64,000 bases of DNA from Rubripirellula lacrimiformis (GTDB lineage Bacteria > Planctomycetota > Planctomycetia > Pirellulales > Pirellulaceae). The stretch covers positions 7,068,001 through 7,132,000 of the forward strand of contig NZ_CP036525.1 in NCBI RefSeq assembly GCF_007741535.1, in the 5' to 3' direction. How positions within the stretch are numbered: the stretch's first letter is position 1; each line of letters begins with the position of its first letter. A program made the translations under genes and the position numbers. Shown here piece after piece: positions 8,700 to 16,824 of the stretch. The notes beneath the pieces are model-generated. The model searched no databases, was not told the origin of the DNA, and saw nothing but the letters and a program-made list of their open reading frames with translations.

Positions 8700-10463
8700 G
8701 TGGTCGCTACGCTCACTAAGCCTCGTAAGACACAACCAACTGCAAAAAACGCTACTGCAGCGGCGAACAAGCAAGATCTGATGAACTACAAGGGCCAAGT
8801 CGAAGCGATGAGTCGCTCGCAAGCCGTAATCGAGTTCGATCTTGAAGGCAATATCACTTTTGCAAATGACAATTTCCTAAATGCCCTCGGCTATTCGCTT
8901 GAAGAAGTGGTGGGCAAGCACCACAGCATGTTTGTGGAACCTGCGACGAAAAACAGCGAAGAATACAGGCAGTTCTGGCGCAATCTTGCCCAAGGGCAGT
9001 TTCAAGCTTCCGAATTCAAGCGGCTGACGAAAGACGGACGAGAAATCTGGATCCAAGCATCCTACAATCCAATCCTCGACGATGCCGGCCAACCATTCAA
9101 GGTTGTCAAATTCGCAACTGACATTACTGCGTCGAAGCTGAGGGCTGCTGACTTCCAAGGCCAGCTGGATGCCATTGGTAAAGCACAAGCGGTGATTGAG
9201 TTCAACTTGGACGGAACCATCTTGACCGCCAATGAAAATTTCCTAAAAACGCTGGGTTACTCACTCGAAGAGATCGTCGGCAAACATCACCGAATGTTTG
9301 TAACCACGGATCATGCAAATTCAGTCGACTATACTAATTTTTGGGAACGGCTCAAGAATGGCGAGTACCAAGCCGCAGAGTACTTGCGAATTGGCAAGGG
9401 TGGGAAGGAAGTTTGGATCCAAGCGTCTTACAATCCCATCCTGGACATGAATGGCGCGCCATTCAAAGTCGTTAAGTTTGCGACGGACACGACCGCGCAG
9501 GTCAACGCAAGAGAAGAGCTGAAGAACAAGGTCGCTGACATTCTAAAGGTCGTCAATGCGGCAACCGATGGTGACCTTACACAGACCATCGATGTGAATG
9601 GCGATGATGCCATTGGTCAAGTGGGGGCGAGATTGGCAACCTTCTTCAGTGACCTGCGTGGGAGCATTGAATCGATTGCAGAGAATTCTTCGTCACTCGC
9701 TGGTGCTTCGGAGGAATTGTCGGCCGTGAGTGCTCAGATGAGCGGAAATGCTGAAGAAACGTCGTCGCAAGCAAACATTGTGTCGAGTGCTTCGACCGAG
9801 GTGAGTCAGAACATTCAGACTGTCACAACGGGCGTTGAAGAACTGAACTCGGCAATTCGCGAAATTGCTCGCAATGCAACCGAGGCTTCGAAAGTTTCCA
9901 ACCAAGCCGTCAAGGTGGCGAGCGAGACGAATGACACAATCTCGAAGCTGGGTGCAAGCAGCCTGGAGATCGGAAAGGTCGTCAAAGTCATCACATCGAT
10001 TGCCGAGCAAACCAACTTGCTGGCACTCAATGCAACGATCGAAGCAGCCCGTGCTGGCGAAGCCGGCAAAGGATTTGCCGTGGTTGCCAACGAAGTCAAG
10101 GAATTGGCGAAAGAGACAGCTAAGGCAACAGAGGAAATCAGCGGTAAGATCGAAACGATCCAGTCGGACACCAACGGTGCAGTTTCTGCGATCCGCGAGA
10201 TCAGTGAAGTGATCAACCAGATCAACGATATTTCGAATACGATCGCAAGTGCTGTTGAGGAACAAACCGCTACGGCGAATGAAATCAGCCGCAACATTGG
10301 CGAGGCCTCACTGGGTGCCGATGAAATCGCGAAGAACATTACTTCGGTTGCAACGGCTGCCGATGGCACTTCGCAAGGGGCAGGCAACACTCAGCAAGCG
10401 GCGGGTGAGCTCTCCGAAATGGCAGCAAACCTGCAGAAATTGGTGCAGCGTTTCAAGTTCTAG
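8700..10463 (+). CDS. Soluble chemoreceptor (PAS-PAS-MCP)
   Basis: 587 residues with no membrane segment. Two consecutive PAS domains (about 32-145 and 155-270) are near-duplicates: both contain a GYSLEE...VGKHH motif and end with [14 protein letters not shown]-like and FKVVKFATD sequences. A short HAMP-like linker (about 275-325) and the receptor signalling domain follow, with the conserved hairpin tip [19 protein letters not shown] near residues 437-455. It should therefore sense a cytoplasmic or redox cue through PAS rather than a periplasmic ligand, and signal via CheW to CheA. The C-terminus lacks the CheR-tethering pentapeptide of E. coli Tar/Tsr. Start is GTG 8700. A terminator follows at 10478. 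Confidence 0.93.
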   Translation: MVATLTKPRKTQPTAKNATAAANKQDLMNYKGQVEAMSRSQAVIEFDLEGNITFANDNFLNALGYSLEEVVGKHHSMFVEPATKNSEEYRQFWRNLAQGQFQASEFKRLTKDGREIWIQASYNPILDDAGQPFKVVKFATDITASKLRAADFQGQLDAIGKAQAVIEFNLDGTILTANENFLKTLGYSLEEIVGKHHRMFVTTDHANSVDYTNFWERLKNGEYQAAEYLRIGKGGKEVWIQASYNPILDMNGAPFKVVKFATDTTAQVNAREELKNKVADILKVVNAATDGDLTQTIDVNGDDAIGQVGARLATFFSDLRGSIESIAENSSSLAGASEELSAVSAQMSGNAEETSSQANIVSSASTEVSQNIQTVTTGVEELNSAIREIARNATEASKVSNQAVKVASETNDTISKLGASSLEIGKVVKVITSIAEQTNLLALNATIEAARAGEAGKGFAVVANEVKELAKETAKATEEISGKIETIQSDTNGAVSAIREISEVINQINDISNTIASAVEEQTATANEISRNIGEASLGADEIAKNITSVATAADGTSQGAGNTQQAAGELSEMAANLQKLVQRFKF

Positions 10464-10477
10464 ACACGATGTAAACC

Positions 10478-10516
10478 AAGCTGGCGAGACCAATTGGACT
10501 CGCCAGCTTGCGTTTT
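10478..10516 (+). terminator. Rho-independent terminator after the chemoreceptor gene
   Basis: AAGCTGGCGAG (10478-10488) pairs with CTCGCCAGCTT (10499-10509) around a 10-base loop; GCGTTTTGG follows. It lies 15 bases after the receptor stop and before the second cheY. The T tract is short, so it may reduce rather than stop read-through into cheY-cheB-cheR. Confidence 0.7.
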
Positions 10517-10585
10517 GGCAGTGCAAAACTCTCAACCGCCAAACTTTCGGTGGTACGTTAGCTCTCTCTTAATTCGAAGACCCAA

Positions 10586-10960
10586 ATGAACGCCCTCATT
10601 GTTGATGACTCTCGAGCCATACGTCGCATGATTTGTAACATGATGTCGACTTTGGGATTTGAAACTACTGAAGCTTCAGACGGAATCGAAGCACTTCAGC
10701 GATTGGCTGAAATGGAAACGCCAGATATTGTACTGGTCGATTGGAACATGCCAGAAATGGATGGTCTTGAATTCATCAAGTCGGTTCGGCGCCAAGCAGA
10801 GCATCGCGATTTGCCGATGATGATGGTAACGACTGAATGCGAAATGGATCGTATGGCATTGGCCTTCGTGGCCGGCGTCAACGAATATGTAATGAAGCCG
10901 TTCACAATTGAGGTGATTCAGTCCAAGTTGGAGCTACTGGGGATCGGGGTCTTTCAATGA
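10586..10960 (+). CDS. cheY: CheY-like response regulator (second copy)
   Basis: A 124-residue stand-alone receiver with D7/D8, phospho-acceptor D52 (LVDWNMPEMDG), T82/T83 (MVTTE) and K104 (VMKPF). The stop overlaps the start of cheB by 4 bases (ATGA), so the two are translationally coupled. It clearly differs in sequence from the CheY at 1749 and is not a recent duplicate. Genomes with two CheY proteins next to one CheA often use one on the motor and the other as a phosphate sink; which is which is unknown here. Confidence 0.92.
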   Translation: MNALIVDDSRAIRRMICNMMSTLGFETTEASDGIEALQRLAEMETPDIVLVDWNMPEMDGLEFIKSVRRQAEHRDLPMMMVTTECEMDRMALAFVAGVNEYVMKPFTIEVIQSKLELLGIGVFQ

Positions 10961-12117
10961 GTGAAGCAAGGAAAATTCGCGTCTTGATTGTGGATGATTC
11001 TACAGTCATTCGACGCTTGCTGACCCAGGTCCTGGCTGATGACCCGAATATCGAAGTTGTTGGGACCGCACCGAACGGTAGGATCGCTCTGGCGAAGATA
11101 CCGAATTTGAAGCCAGACGTTGTGACATTGGATATTGAAATGCCCGAAATGGACGGGCTGCAAACCTTGACAGAACTGCGGAAGATCGACCGAAAATTGC
11201 CGGTGATCATGTTTAGCACGCTGACACATCGCGGTGCTGAAGGAACGCTTGATGCCCTCGAACGAGGTGCTAACGACTATGTCGGTAAGCCTGCAAACGT
11301 AGGGAGTGTTACCGAAGGGATCGCGAAGGTCAGGGGCGAAATGGTTCCGAAAATCAAGGGATTGTGCTCTTGGTTTCAAGATCATCTGCAATTGGCACGG
11401 GCTACTCAGAGATCCGCCCAGGCCTCCTCTGGTCCAGAGGCGACTGGATTGGGGAATGCGTTATTGGACAGTTGCAGTTCGCCAACCTTTCGGCGGACTC
11501 CAAAGCAACGTGTGGACGTGATTGCGATCGGTGTGTCCACCGGTGGCCCAAATGCTCTTGCACAGGTGCTTCCAAGCTTACCCGCGGACCTACCTGTTCC
11601 GGTCGTGATCGTGCAGCATATGCCGCCAGTCTTTACGAAGCATTTGGCGGATCGTTTGAATACAAAGTGCTCGGTGACGGTTGCAGAAGCAAAAGCTGGC
11701 GATTCGCTCCAGCCTGGAACTGTGTGGATCGCACCGGGTGACTTTCACATGACCGTTAAGGCTGTGGGGGCATCGCATCGAGTTGTGCTCGACCAGTCGG
11801 CGCCGGTGAACTCATGCCGTCCTGCCGTCGATGTACTTTTCCAAAGTGTCGCGTCCAATTTCGGTCCAGGAACGTTAGCTTGCATTCTGACGGGGATGGG
11901 ATCGGATGGACTCCAAGGATGCCGCGATGTTGCAAAGGCGGGCGGTCATATCATCGCGCAAGATCGCGAAACCTCTGTCGTATGGGGAATGCCGGCTGCG
12001 GTGACCAATGCCGGCTTGGCACATCAGGTTCTTTCGCTGCAGCGAGTCGGAGCTGAGCTTACCAAACACGCAATGCACGGTCGGAACAAACTTACTCTCG
12101 TGAAATCAGGGGCCTAA
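10957..12117 (+). CDS. cheB: Protein-glutamate methylesterase/deamidase CheB
   Basis: 386 residues: an N-terminal receiver with phospho-acceptor D59 (LDIEMPEMDG), an interdomain linker (about 130-185) and a C-terminal methylesterase domain. The catalytic triad is visible: S194 in GVSTGG, H221 in VQHMPP and D317 in TGMGSDG. It removes methyl groups from chemoreceptor glutamates when phosphorylated by CheA, giving adaptation together with CheR, whose gene starts 3 bases after this stop. Start ATG 10957 overlaps the upstream cheY. Confidence 0.96.
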   Translation: MSEARKIRVLIVDDSTVIRRLLTQVLADDPNIEVVGTAPNGRIALAKIPNLKPDVVTLDIEMPEMDGLQTLTELRKIDRKLPVIMFSTLTHRGAEGTLDALERGANDYVGKPANVGSVTEGIAKVRGEMVPKIKGLCSWFQDHLQLARATQRSAQASSGPEATGLGNALLDSCSSPTFRRTPKQRVDVIAIGVSTGGPNALAQVLPSLPADLPVPVVIVQHMPPVFTKHLADRLNTKCSVTVAEAKAGDSLQPGTVWIAPGDFHMTVKAVGASHRVVLDQSAPVNSCRPAVDVLFQSVASNFGPGTLACILTGMGSDGLQGCRDVAKAGGHIIAQDRETSVVWGMPAAVTNAGLAHQVLSLQRVGAELTKHAMHGRNKLTLVKSGA

Positions 12118-12120
12118 TTC

Positions 12121-12957
12121 ATGAGCACAGCAACATTTTCTTTCTCGGACGCTGACTTCGCAGCTATCGCCAAACTTGTTAGCGAGCGATCCGCCATCGT
12201 TGTTGAAGCGAACAAAGCTTATTTGGTCGAATCTCGGCTGGGGCCGGTCGCAAGGGAGAATGGATTATCCTCGATCAGCGAATTGGTCGAAAAACTCCAT
12301 CGTCCAGGAAGCCGACATCTTGAAGAACAAATCATCGATGCGATGACTACAAACGAGACTAGCTTCTATCGAGACGCCTATCCCTTTGACTTGCTCAAGA
12401 GCAAAATCATTCCAGAATTGATTGAAAAGCGAAGCAAGACGAAGCGATTGACGTTTTGGTCCAACGCGTGTTCGAGCGGTCAAGAGGCCTACTCGATTGC
12501 GATGCTGATTCGTGAAACATTTCCCAAGCTGATGGACTGGGATATACGCATTCGAGCCACCGACCTGTCAAGCCAAGTGCTTGAACGTGCACGAACAGGC
12601 ATCTTCAACCAGTCGGAAGTCAGTCGAGGTCTGCCGATGCAATTGCTGATGAAATATTTTCATCGCCAAGGCGTTCACTGGCAAATTAGCGATGACATCC
12701 GAAAAATGGTGAAGTTCGACACAGTGAATTTGATTGAGCGTTGGCCGGCGTCGCTGAGTTCCATCGATGTCGTATTCTTACGAAACGTGCTGATCTATTT
12801 CAGCCCGGACACCAAACGCGAGATATTGTCCAACGTTAGGCAACGGATTTGCGACGATGGCTGCCTGTTCTTAGGTGGTTCCGAGAACACGATGAACTTA
12901 ACCACCGAATTTCGACGTGTCCAAATCGACCGCGCGGTTTGTTACGAACCGGTTTAG
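12121..12957 (+). CDS. cheR: Chemoreceptor methyltransferase CheR
   Basis: 278 residues with the CheR layout: an N-terminal helical domain (FSDADFAAIAKLV), then the SAM-dependent methyltransferase domain with TTNETSFYRD, the SAM-binding FWSNACSSGQEAYSIAM and RNVLIYF near the C-terminus. It methylates receptor glutamates using S-adenosylmethionine. It sits between cheB and the CheX-like gene and is probably in the same transcript. No tetratricopeptide or other extra domain is present. Confidence 0.96.
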   Translation: MSTATFSFSDADFAAIAKLVSERSAIVVEANKAYLVESRLGPVARENGLSSISELVEKLHRPGSRHLEEQIIDAMTTNETSFYRDAYPFDLLKSKIIPELIEKRSKTKRLTFWSNACSSGQEAYSIAMLIRETFPKLMDWDIRIRATDLSSQVLERARTGIFNQSEVSRGLPMQLLMKYFHRQGVHWQISDDIRKMVKFDTVNLIERWPASLSSIDVVFLRNVLIYFSPDTKREILSNVRQRICDDGCLFLGGSENTMNLTTEFRRVQIDRAVCYEPV

Positions 12958-12991
12958 TCCGCTCCCTGATGGTCCTCGTTTAAGCAATCTC

Positions 12992-13513
12992 ATGAATTCA
13001 AAACACCAAATAATGAATACTCAACTCATCGATCCTCAGGACGTCTTTAGCTTGGTTCAAGCAATCTGCGTCAGCATGCTCGATATGGAATGCAAAGAAG
13101 CGTCCGATCGCTCACCGCAGCAGTCTCCCCAAGAGAATGCCTGCAACTTTATCGGTTGCGTGCAGATTTACGGTGATTGGAATGGCGCCGTCGAAATTCA
13201 CACGGACGCCGATTTTGGTCGCAAGGCGGCTGCGAGAATGATGATGATACCCGAGGAAGATATTGCGTTAGACGACATTCAAGATGCGATCGCAGAACTG
13301 TCGAATATGGTCGGTGGTAGCCTAAAGGGGATTCTGCCAGGGACGTCATCGCTCTCTCTGCCAAGCGTTGCGAGTGGAGTTGATCTTGGCTTCAAGCTGC
13401 AAAACAATGATTCGAGCCAATTGGTTGCTCTTGAATGCGACGGGCAAATGTTTTCGATTGCCATCAAGCATTGCACGCCTAGTGTCCTTGCTGGAATGCT
13501 CCCCAAAACCTGA
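12992..13513 (+). CDS. CheX-like CheY phosphatase / chemotaxis-associated domain protein
   Basis: 173 residues from ATG 12992 (ATG 13013 is an alternative; an upstream frame would overlap the end of cheR). The core shows the CheC/CheX/FliY-type signature: WNGAVEIHTD, then a helix with DIQDAIAELSNMVGGSLKG, in which the E-x-x-N pair is the catalytic set of CheX and CheC phosphatases. The C-terminal part (GQMFSIAIKHC) fits the family fold. It would dephosphorylate CheY-P and end the signal. The gene follows cheR by 34 bases and closes the chemotaxis block. No CheZ or CheD was found in the window, so this is probably the dedicated phosphatase. Confidence 0.8.
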   Translation: MNSKHQIMNTQLIDPQDVFSLVQAICVSMLDMECKEASDRSPQQSPQENACNFIGCVQIYGDWNGAVEIHTDADFGRKAAARMMMIPEEDIALDDIQDAIAELSNMVGGSLKGILPGTSSLSLPSVASGVDLGFKLQNNDSSQLVALECDGQMFSIAIKHCTPSVLAGMLPKT

Positions 13514-13826
13514 TCCAGGTGCTATGATAGTCTAGAGCCGAATGCCGCGTGGTTAAGACGCAAGTCGTTCATACTGCTGATCTTCGGGCGGCGTGTCGGG
13601 GGCGATGCAGATTGTCGTCCACGATCGGAGGGGCGAAATGCGTTCATAGTAGAATTTCCTGCATCGGGTGAATGATCAGCAAGAAATCCGCCAGACCGGC
13701 AGCCCTCCCCCCGTACAAAATCGGTCGTTTTTTATAAAACCACGAAATACCGTTGTCGCCGGTCAATGAAAACCATGGGCCGGGAACGAGTCCTTTCCGA
13801 GCCAAGCAAAGAAGACACCTGCGAAA
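13514..13826. other. Intergenic boundary between convergent genes
   Basis: About 310 bases between the plus-strand CheX-like gene and the minus-strand kinase remnant. No open frame or RNA gene was recognised. Two terminators would be expected, but I found no convincing hairpin with a T tract. This is where the AT-richer chemotaxis block gives way to more GC-rich DNA. Confidence 0.45.
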
Positions 13827-15523
13827 TCAGTCAGTGATCGCGGTCGCGGGAGCCGATTGAATGAACGATTCAAGTTGCGTGTCCAGTGCCTGCAAGTCCC
13901 AGATCGTGACGTTCGATCGCCCGCGTTCGGTAACCAGGTACCGACCATCGTGACTGTAGGCAAGCGGTCGGCTTTCGGGTTGTCGGTTCAGACCGGGCAA
14001 CAATCGCAGCGGCGTCTGCTCGGATCGATCCAGAACCAAAGCAGCTCGAGGGTTCAGCGTTTCCGTCGCAATCCGGCTTCCGTCGGGCGAGACCAGAATT
14101 TTGGCCAATGAGGGCAACTTCCATTTTGCCAAAGCACTCGATCGCATGCCGACCGATGGTCGGTAGGGGTCGCTCGCGTCGACAACTCTGAAGCCACCAC
14201 CACGGGTGACCAACCAGCGATGATCATCTGTCTCGATCAGGTCCAACGGAAGTGAATCGAATTCGCCCACTTGTGTTCGCGTTGCCAAGTCAAAGACTCG
14301 TGCCAGACCTGGCGTCGACAATCCAACCAACAGCCGTTGCCCATCCTCTGTAAAACGGACGGTGCTGTTGTTGAAATCGGTGGTGAACGTCGCCTGCAGC
14401 GAAAAATCGGTAGTCGAATAGACCTGCAACTCTGCGGGCGTGCTATTCAACACCGCCAAATGACCACCATTTTTCGCAACTGCAATGTCCAGTATCCTTG
14501 CACCATCCAGATGGACGACTGCTTCGTTCTGCTGGCTTGGCAATTGACCGGGATTCACTTGAAAGACGTTTTGCCAGTCGTGATAGAAGAGGGTGCCATC
14601 AGCATCGATCGCAATTTGTGGAAAGTGTTGATCGAAATCGCGGGCAGCTTTCCGTCGAAGCGTGTCGCGATCGAAGACACGAATGCCGCCGGAGTGAGCG
14701 ACCACCACATCGTCGACCAAAGGACGGATCTCTGCATCAGCCACGCGATGGACATCCATGCCAATTACCTGTTGAACACTCGGCGATGCCAGTCTTCGGA
14801 TTTCGAATCCATCGGGCGTTTCAAACAAGATTGCCCCCTCTTTTCCAGCGACTGGTGTAACGTCGGATTCGACACGCAGAACTTCCTGGTCCAGCATCGA
14901 ATGCACACCTTGGTGATACGGCGTTCTCCCGCCCCCACTAGCAGCGTTCCATCGTCACTGTACGTCAACTCGTACAGACCGACCGACTTGCTGGTTTTGT
15001 GGGCAACGGCGTCGTTCCACTGCAAATCAAAAATCAACAGCCCGTTCGTGCTGGCAACCGCACCGAAATCGAACACTCGAACGATGTTGGGATGATTCAT
15101 GAGGGCGGCAGCGGACGCTTCTCGCAGAAAGCGTTCGCGATGCTTGGTGCTGTTTAGCATTCGCGGCAAGACTTTGATTGCCACGACACTGCCCAGCAAG
15201 ACATGCTCGGCTTGGTAAACAACTCCCATGCCAACGCGGCCGATCACTTTGACGAGTGAGTAATCACCGAGTCTTGACCCCGCACCGATCGAATCGTCGT
15301 CGGAATCGAATTCGCCTAGCATGGGGCGTGCGGTGTCCAACAGATCCGCCATCGGCAACAGTTGGCGCAACTTTTCTTCGTGACCGGGGTACATGGGCAC
15401 AAACGCGTCCAGATCAGGCGCACGCCCACCTCGCTGCAAGGCCAGGTATTCGTCGACGATTGGACCCAGCAAATCGCTCGAGGAATCCTCCATCGGCGTC
15501 GGTCCGCCCGGTTCAGAGATCAT
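13827..15523 (-). pseudogene. Broken Ser/Thr kinase-WD/propeller gene
   Basis: The 5' part (15523 downwards) has the N-terminal region typical of planctomycete kinases, then a kinase N-lobe: glycine loop IGRVGMGVV (residues 94-102, with V where G is usual), VAIKVL with the ATP-anchoring Lys, and HPNIVRVFDFG. At about residue 154 (near base 15060) the kinase stops without HRD or DFG motifs and runs straight into beta-propeller repeats (NGLLIFDLQWNDAV). Near base 14900 a frameshift moves the propeller into another frame, which stays open to 13827 with repeats such as VSPDGSRIATE and YSHDGRYLVTERG. An internal deletion plus a frameshift best explain this; no active kinase can result. The 5' ATG overlaps the stop of the sigma-factor gene by 4 bases, a pairing common in planctomycetes. 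Confidence 0.82.
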
Positions 15524-16143
15524 CCGACCGTGGACGTCACAGCGAGTTGCTGGCGAAAATGCATCAGTGCACGAACGTAGCGATTGCTGGCTGCATTGCT
15601 GCTGATGCAGAGTGCAGCAGCAACCTCTGCATTGGACAAATTTTGAAAATGGCGAAGAACCAGCACTTCGCGATCGACTTCCGCCATGTTGGCGAGCACA
15701 CGCTGGACTTGATCACGTGATTCGATTCTTTGCAAATGCATACTGGGCGACGAAACGTCCGCAGCTAACCCATCCTTCGGATGCTCGCCATTGGATCCGG
15801 GACAATCCATGGGCCGTTCGCGTCGGACACTGCGTTTGGCGGCGTGAATGTGCCGACGCTGCAAATCAACCAGCTTCTGTTTCAGCAAGATTCGCAGCCA
15901 TCCGTCCAGCGGCAATTCGGACTGTTGCAACTCGGGAAGCCGTTGGTCAGCATCCAGAAAAAGCTCTTGGACGACATCCGACGCATCGACCCGCCGTAAC
16001 ATCCGGCCATAGAGCCGTTGATGCACCTGAGCTTTCAGATCGCCACGTCGCGAATCAAACCAACCGCTGAACGCCGTTCGGTCACCCGCCCGGCAACGTT
16101 TGATCAGACTGGCGTCGGTCGGCGAGGTCGAAATGGACGTCAC
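15520..16143 (-). CDS. ECF-type RNA polymerase sigma factor
   Basis: 207 residues from GTG 16143, preceded by GGGAG; ATG 16176 is an alternative and the frame is open even further upstream. Region 2 is visible as DASDVVQELFLDADQRL and region 4 as DREVLVLRHFQNLSNAEVAA followed by a helix-turn-helix (SSNAASNRYVRAL). It resembles the planctomycete ECF group whose genes precede Ser/Thr kinase genes. It should redirect RNA polymerase to a small regulon. Its partner kinase gene, overlapping by ATGA, is broken here, so its control must have changed or been taken over by another kinase. It is transcribed divergently from arsD. Confidence 0.88.
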   Translation of the reverse strand: MTSISTSPTDASLIKRCRAGDRTAFSGWFDSRRGDLKAQVHQRLYGRMLRRVDASDVVQELFLDADQRLPELQQSELPLDGWLRILLKQKLVDLQRRHIHAAKRSVRRERPMDCPGSNGEHPKDGLAADVSSPSMHLQRIESRDQVQRVLANMAEVDREVLVLRHFQNLSNAEVAAALCISSNAASNRYVRALMHFRQQLAVTSTVG

Positions 16144-16356
16144 ACTCTGCTCCCATAAAATCCTGTTCAATACCATCCAGCATTCAGTGTCGTGGATCAG
16201 GAAACCAAATGCCACTGAAAAAGCCAGACGGAACGAACTCGGTACGCAGACCGTTGCCGACCGGCCGAAAACCGAAAGTGGCCGCGATCGGCGGCGATTT
16301 GTCACGGGCAAGTGATTTTGGCTGATTGTCCGTTGTCGGAACCGACGACATCGCAT

Positions 16357-16379
16357 ATCGTTAATAGACGATAAACGAT
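16357..16379. promoter_or_regulatory. Possible operator upstream of arsD
   Basis: ATCGTT (16357-16362) and AACGAT (16374-16379) form an inverted repeat with an 11-base spacer, about 38 bases before the arsD start and in the only intergenic space shared by the divergent sigma-factor and ars genes. Position and symmetry suit a dimeric repressor site. No regulator is identified and the repeat is short. Confidence 0.25.
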
Positions 16380-16416
16380 TTGACGTCCGCCAGGTGGTAC
16401 TCGAAAGGAAATTGAA

Positions 16417-16791
16417 ATGAGCAAAGTTGAAATTTACGACAAGGCGATGTGCTGCTCCACCGGCGTCTGCGGTCCGCAGGTCGATCCCGCGCTGCCGAAG
16501 TTTGCCGCGGACTTGGATTGGCTGAAGTCCCAGGGCCACAGCGTCGTGCGGTTCAACCTGTCGCAGAACCCAGCGGAGTATGCCAACCGCGAACTGGTCA
16601 AACAAATGCTGGCGGACGAAGGCGTCGAATGTTTGCCGTTGGTGATTGTGGACGACCGCGTGGTTAGCCGCAGCGAATATCCATCTCGCCAGAATCTTGC
16701 GTTGTGGACGGGCACGGCAACCCAACCGAAAGCCGGGCTTCCGATGGCAGATGGCGGCGGATGCTGTGGCGGCAACACGGGCTGCTGCTAA
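16417..16791 (+). CDS. arsD: Arsenic metallochaperone ArsD
   Basis: 124 residues. Cysteines C12, C13 and C18 sit in the conserved N-terminal loop (KAMCCSTGVCGP), the site that binds As(III) or Sb(III) in the E. coli protein; vicinal pairs C116/C117 and C123/C124 lie at the C-terminus. The rest has the thioredoxin-like fold pattern (VIVDDRVVSRSEYP). ArsD hands metalloid to the ArsA ATPase, whose gene follows after 33 bases. AGGAAA precedes ATG 16417. There is no arsR, arsB, acr3 or arsC gene in the window, so the efflux pump must be encoded elsewhere. Confidence 0.95.
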   Translation: MSKVEIYDKAMCCSTGVCGPQVDPALPKFAADLDWLKSQGHSVVRFNLSQNPAEYANRELVKQMLADEGVECLPLVIVDDRVVSRSEYPSRQNLALWTGTATQPKAGLPMADGGGCCGGNTGCC

Positions 16792-16824
16792 TACAACAAC
16801 GATCCATGTCTTTGGAGACAAACG

